This document shows, piece by piece, positions 7,113 to 8,632 of a stretch of DNA of 8,632 nucleotides. The translations under genes were made by a program, and so were the position numbers. The notes beneath the pieces were generated by a model. That model was not told the origin of the DNA and did not search any database. It worked only from the letters and a program-made list of their open reading frames with translations. This stretch comes from Actinomycetes bacterium (GTDB lineage: Bacteria > Actinomycetota > Acidimicrobiia > Acidimicrobiales > Palsa-688), in the NCBI GenBank assembly GCA_021846485.1, contig JAJZWW010000112.1, positions 1 to 8,632 on the forward strand, in the 5' to 3' direction. Numbering within the stretch: the first letter of the stretch is position 1; each line of letters opens with the position of its first letter.

Positions 7113-7973
7113 GTTGGCCACGTTCGACAGCCAGATCTGCTGCTTGATGGTGGTGCCCGGCTGGCCGTTCGCGCTCACCGGCAGGTTCGGGTTCGAGTTC
7201 GCGAGCACCGTGACGTCGAGACCGATCGCCTGGATGCTCGAGGAGGTGCTCGCTGCGACGGGGGGTGTCAGTGCCCCGTTCGCATTCTCGGCTGTCGTGT
7301 CTGCTTCCAAGGACTGCAGCCCGTCGGCGTCGTAGTAGGTGAAGAACGCGGGGGTTCCACCTGGCGCCGGGGTTCCGTCCGCCTGGCAGGCGGAGTCACA
7401 CCACACCTTCGGGATGCTCGCGACGACCTTGGAGATGGTGAGGTTCTTCACCTGGAGAGTGCAGAAGGCGCCTGGGGAGGAGCCGCCTGCGCAGCCGGTG
7501 ACCCCGACGCTGTAGGACTGTGCAGGGCCGCTCCCGCCGATCGGGTAGCCGCAGAAGGTGAGGCTGAAGGGCTTAGCCAGGCTGGTGCTGCCCGAGTTCT
7601 CTATCGCAGACTCGTCGCCGTCGGCAGAAGACTCTGATTGTTCCGCGGCCAACCCGTCGGCGTCGGTGTCCGAGCACGGCCACGAAGTGCAGGAGCTGCC
7701 AGCCGCATCGCAAGCTGCGGCTGGCAGGATCGCAGAGGAGATGAACTGTGCGAGGTCCGACACCTCGACCTGCGCGCTTTCCGCGGAGACGCCAAGTCGC
7801 GTGCTCGACGCCGTGAAGGAGATGGTGTTGGACATCACCATGTAGGTCATGGAGATGACGATCGAGAAGATGAGCAGAGCCACCAGCATCTCCACCATGA
7901 GCGTGCCCTCCTCCCTCGGGCAGTGCCCATATCCGGCTCGCCGCCGGGCACGCGTCTCACGTAGCACTCGCAT
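7104..7973 (-). CDS. Prepilin-like protein with canonical Glu5 (PilW/GspJ-like minor pilin)
   Basis: A 289-residue predicted prepilin. A basic leader (MRVLRETRARRRAGY...) ends in EEG^TLMVE: cleavage after Gly23, Thr at +1 and the conserved Glu at +5 (residue 28). The hydrophobic helix MLVALLIFSIVISMTYMVM follows. The exported domain has about eight Cys (two in CDAAGSSC, then WPC, FCGY, TGC, AFC, and two in VWCDSAC) and a Ser/Asp/Glu-rich stretch; several disulfides are plausible outside the membrane. Length and motif suit the PilW/GspJ-like minor prepilin group, but specific orthology cannot be assigned by eye. ATG 7973 was chosen because a perfect AGGAGGT sits 7 nt upstream; the longer reading from GTG 7982 would have its start inside that site. 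Its TGA overlaps the ATG of the giant gene (ATGA), suggesting translational coupling. An intragenic 12-bp inverted repeat lies at 7696-7727. Confidence 0.87.
   Translation of the reverse strand: MRVLRETRARRRAGYGHCPREEGTLMVEMLVALLIFSIVISMTYMVMSNTISFTASSTRLGVSAESAQVEVSDLAQFISSAILPAAACDAAGSSCTSWPCSDTDADGLAAEQSESSADGDESAIENSGSTSLAKPFSLTFCGYPIGGSGPAQSYSVGVTGCAGGSSPGAFCTLQVKNLTISKVVASIPKVWCDSACQADGTPAPGGTPAFFTYYDADGLQSLEADTTAENANGALTPPVAASTSSSIQAIGLDVTVLANSNPNLPVSANGQPGTTIKQQIWLSNVANGE
7696..7727. repeat. Perfect 12-bp inverted repeat inside the Glu5 prepilin gene
   Basis: CTGCCAGCCGCA and TGCGGCTGGCAG are perfect complements separated by 8 nt, giving a strong potential hairpin in the codons for LPAAACDAAGS. 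No T run follows on either strand, so it is not a standard terminator. It may be incidental to GC-rich coding, or it may affect mRNA processing or translation speed. Confidence 0.6.
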
Positions 7974-7987
7974 AGGTTGCACCTCCT
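7974..7987 (-). promoter_or_regulatory. Strong ribosome binding site for the Glu5 prepilin gene
   Basis: AGGAGGT (7987-7981) is followed by a 7-nt spacer before ATG 7973. This is the best Shine-Dalgarno match in the window. It lies in the 27-nt gap after the first prepilin gene and rules against the longer GTG start at 7982, which overlaps the site. Confidence 0.8.
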
Positions 7988-8000
7988 ATGGGTCTGTGGG

Positions 8001-8582
8001 CTATGGGTTCGCCAGCCCGGTCGGGCAGGACGCCGACTCCGGGCCGCTGTAGCCGGGCGGCGTGGGGATCTCCGAGGTGAGGCGGGCGTGGCTGGCGCCC
8101 GTCCCCCAGGTGACATAGGCGACGACCACGTAGGTGCCCCCTGTACCGGAGACCCCCGGCGGCGATCCGGTGACGCCGCACCACCCGCCGGCCTCGTAGA
8201 TGTCGTATGTCACGCCCCCGACGGCCGCCGTCGCGGTTGGACTGGCAGGAAAGGCCCCTGCGGTCACCCCCGGAGGCGGGAAGGTGCCGCTGGTCGCCAT
8301 CACGGGTTGGCTCGCCAGCAGCTGGTCGATCTGCCCCGAGGCGAGCGCGTCCGCAGTGGCAGTCGCGCGCTCTGTGCCCACCACGCCGCCAGCGTTTCGC
8401 ATCAGGCCGGCCACCGGCAGCAGCACGACGAGCAGCACGACGACGGCTACCACCACATCGAGCAACGCTGACCCGCCCTCGGCCTGAGCCTTCCTTCCCA
8501 ACGTCTCACCCCTGTCCTCGTGCCGGCGCTCCGAGCCACGCGTGGCTCCCCCGAGAGCGACCGGAGACGGAGCCGCAGCCAC
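8001..8582 (-). CDS. Short prepilin-like protein (minor pilin/pseudopilin), first gene of the cluster
   Basis: Likely an inner-membrane prepilin processed by a prepilin peptidase and assembled into a type IV pilus or type II secretion-like pseudopilus. From the GTG at 8582 it has 193 residues. The processing motif is AEGG^SALLD, with cleavage after residue 37, followed by an almost uninterrupted hydrophobic helix (DVVVAVVVLLVVLLPVAGL) and a small, Gly/Pro/Thr-rich exported domain with two Cys. Position +5 after the cut is Asp, not the usual Glu. The start is uncertain: GTG 8582 has GAGG 6 nt upstream, while an in-frame TTG at 8501 has AGGGG 7 nt upstream and would give 166 residues with a more typical 10-residue leader. 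An in-frame TGA lies just upstream of 8582, so the gene does begin in this window. The stop is TAG at 8003-8001, and the next gene starts 27 nt later. The signal and helix are seen directly; the pilus role is family knowledge; which pilus system it serves is unknown. Confidence 0.8.
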   Translation of the reverse strand: MAAAPSPVALGGATRGSERRHEDRGETLGRKAQAEGGSALLDVVVAVVVLLVVLLPVAGLMRNAGGVVGTERATATADALASGQIDQLLASQPVMATSGTFPPPGVTAGAFPASPTATAAVGGVTYDIYEAGGWCGVTGSPPGVSGTGGTYVVVAYVTWGTGASHARLTSEIPTPPGYSGPESASCPTGLANP

Positions 8583-8611
8583 ATCGAGCCTCGGCCACTT
8601 TCTGTCACATC

Positions 8612-8623
8612 AGAACCTGTTCT
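8612..8623. promoter_or_regulatory. 12-bp palindrome upstream of the cluster (possible operator)
   Basis: AGAACCTGTTCT consists of perfect 5-bp arms (AGAAC/GTTCT) around a 2-bp centre, about 30 nt upstream of GTG 8582 and about 110 nt upstream of TTG 8501. It would suit binding by a dimeric regulator, or it may be chance. The arms recall a LexA box, but the 2-nt spacing differs from the usual 4 nt. No convincing -35/-10 pair was seen in the 48 bases available. Confidence 0.25.
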
Positions 8624-8632
8624 CGTTGTATT

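Noticed and set aside
7696..7727. Hairpin considered as a rho-independent terminator.
   Set aside because: No run of T follows on either strand, and it lies in the middle of an intact gene.
8612..8623. Palindrome considered as a LexA (SOS) box.
   Set aside because: The spacing between GAAC and GTTC is 2 nt rather than 4, and pilin genes are not expected SOS targets.

Overview
The window is GC-rich and coding-dense. All four genes supported here lie on the minus strand and read from the right edge towards the left. GC-rich third codon positions, GTG/TTG start candidates and the protein families present suggest an actinobacterium or a similar high-GC lineage. The Cys-containing 'VSC..C.AVG' repeats hint at an Acidimicrobiia-like group, but that placement is an inference and no marker gene is present to settle it.

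Layout from upstream (right) to downstream (left): about 50 bp of leader containing a 12-bp palindrome (8612-8623); a short prepilin-like protein (8582-8001); a second prepilin-like protein with a canonical Glu5 (7973-7104) behind a perfect AGGAGG site; a giant exported prepilin-like protein of about 1569 residues (7107-2398) with three glycine-rich modules and a seven-repeat propeller-like domain; and the first 801 codons of a large type I polyketide/fatty-acid synthase (2404-1) that runs off the left edge. The genes are tightly packed: a 27-nt gap, then a 4-nt overlap (ATGA), then a 7-nt overlap. No terminator is visible between them, so they look like one transcription unit.

The first three products carry class III (prepilin peptidase) signals. 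They form a plausible minor-pilin or pseudopilin set: one with Glu5, one with Asp5 and one with no acidic residue at +5. The giant member resembles a PilX/GspK-type tip subunit fused to a very large adhesin-like ectodomain. The synthase begins with two tandem nitronate-monooxygenase/2-nitropropane-dioxygenase-like barrels followed by the start of a ketosynthase, a layout I recall from secondary-lipid and PKS enzymes.

The most unusual signals are an uninterrupted 18-bp C/G tract inside the giant gene, where a one-base change in either direction would remove the propeller and everything after it; the close translational linkage of a pilus-type adhesin gene to a lipid/polyketide synthase; and near-identical ~255-bp tandem repeats encoding pairs of propeller repeats. 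No RNA gene, CRISPR array, insertion sequence or tRNA was seen.
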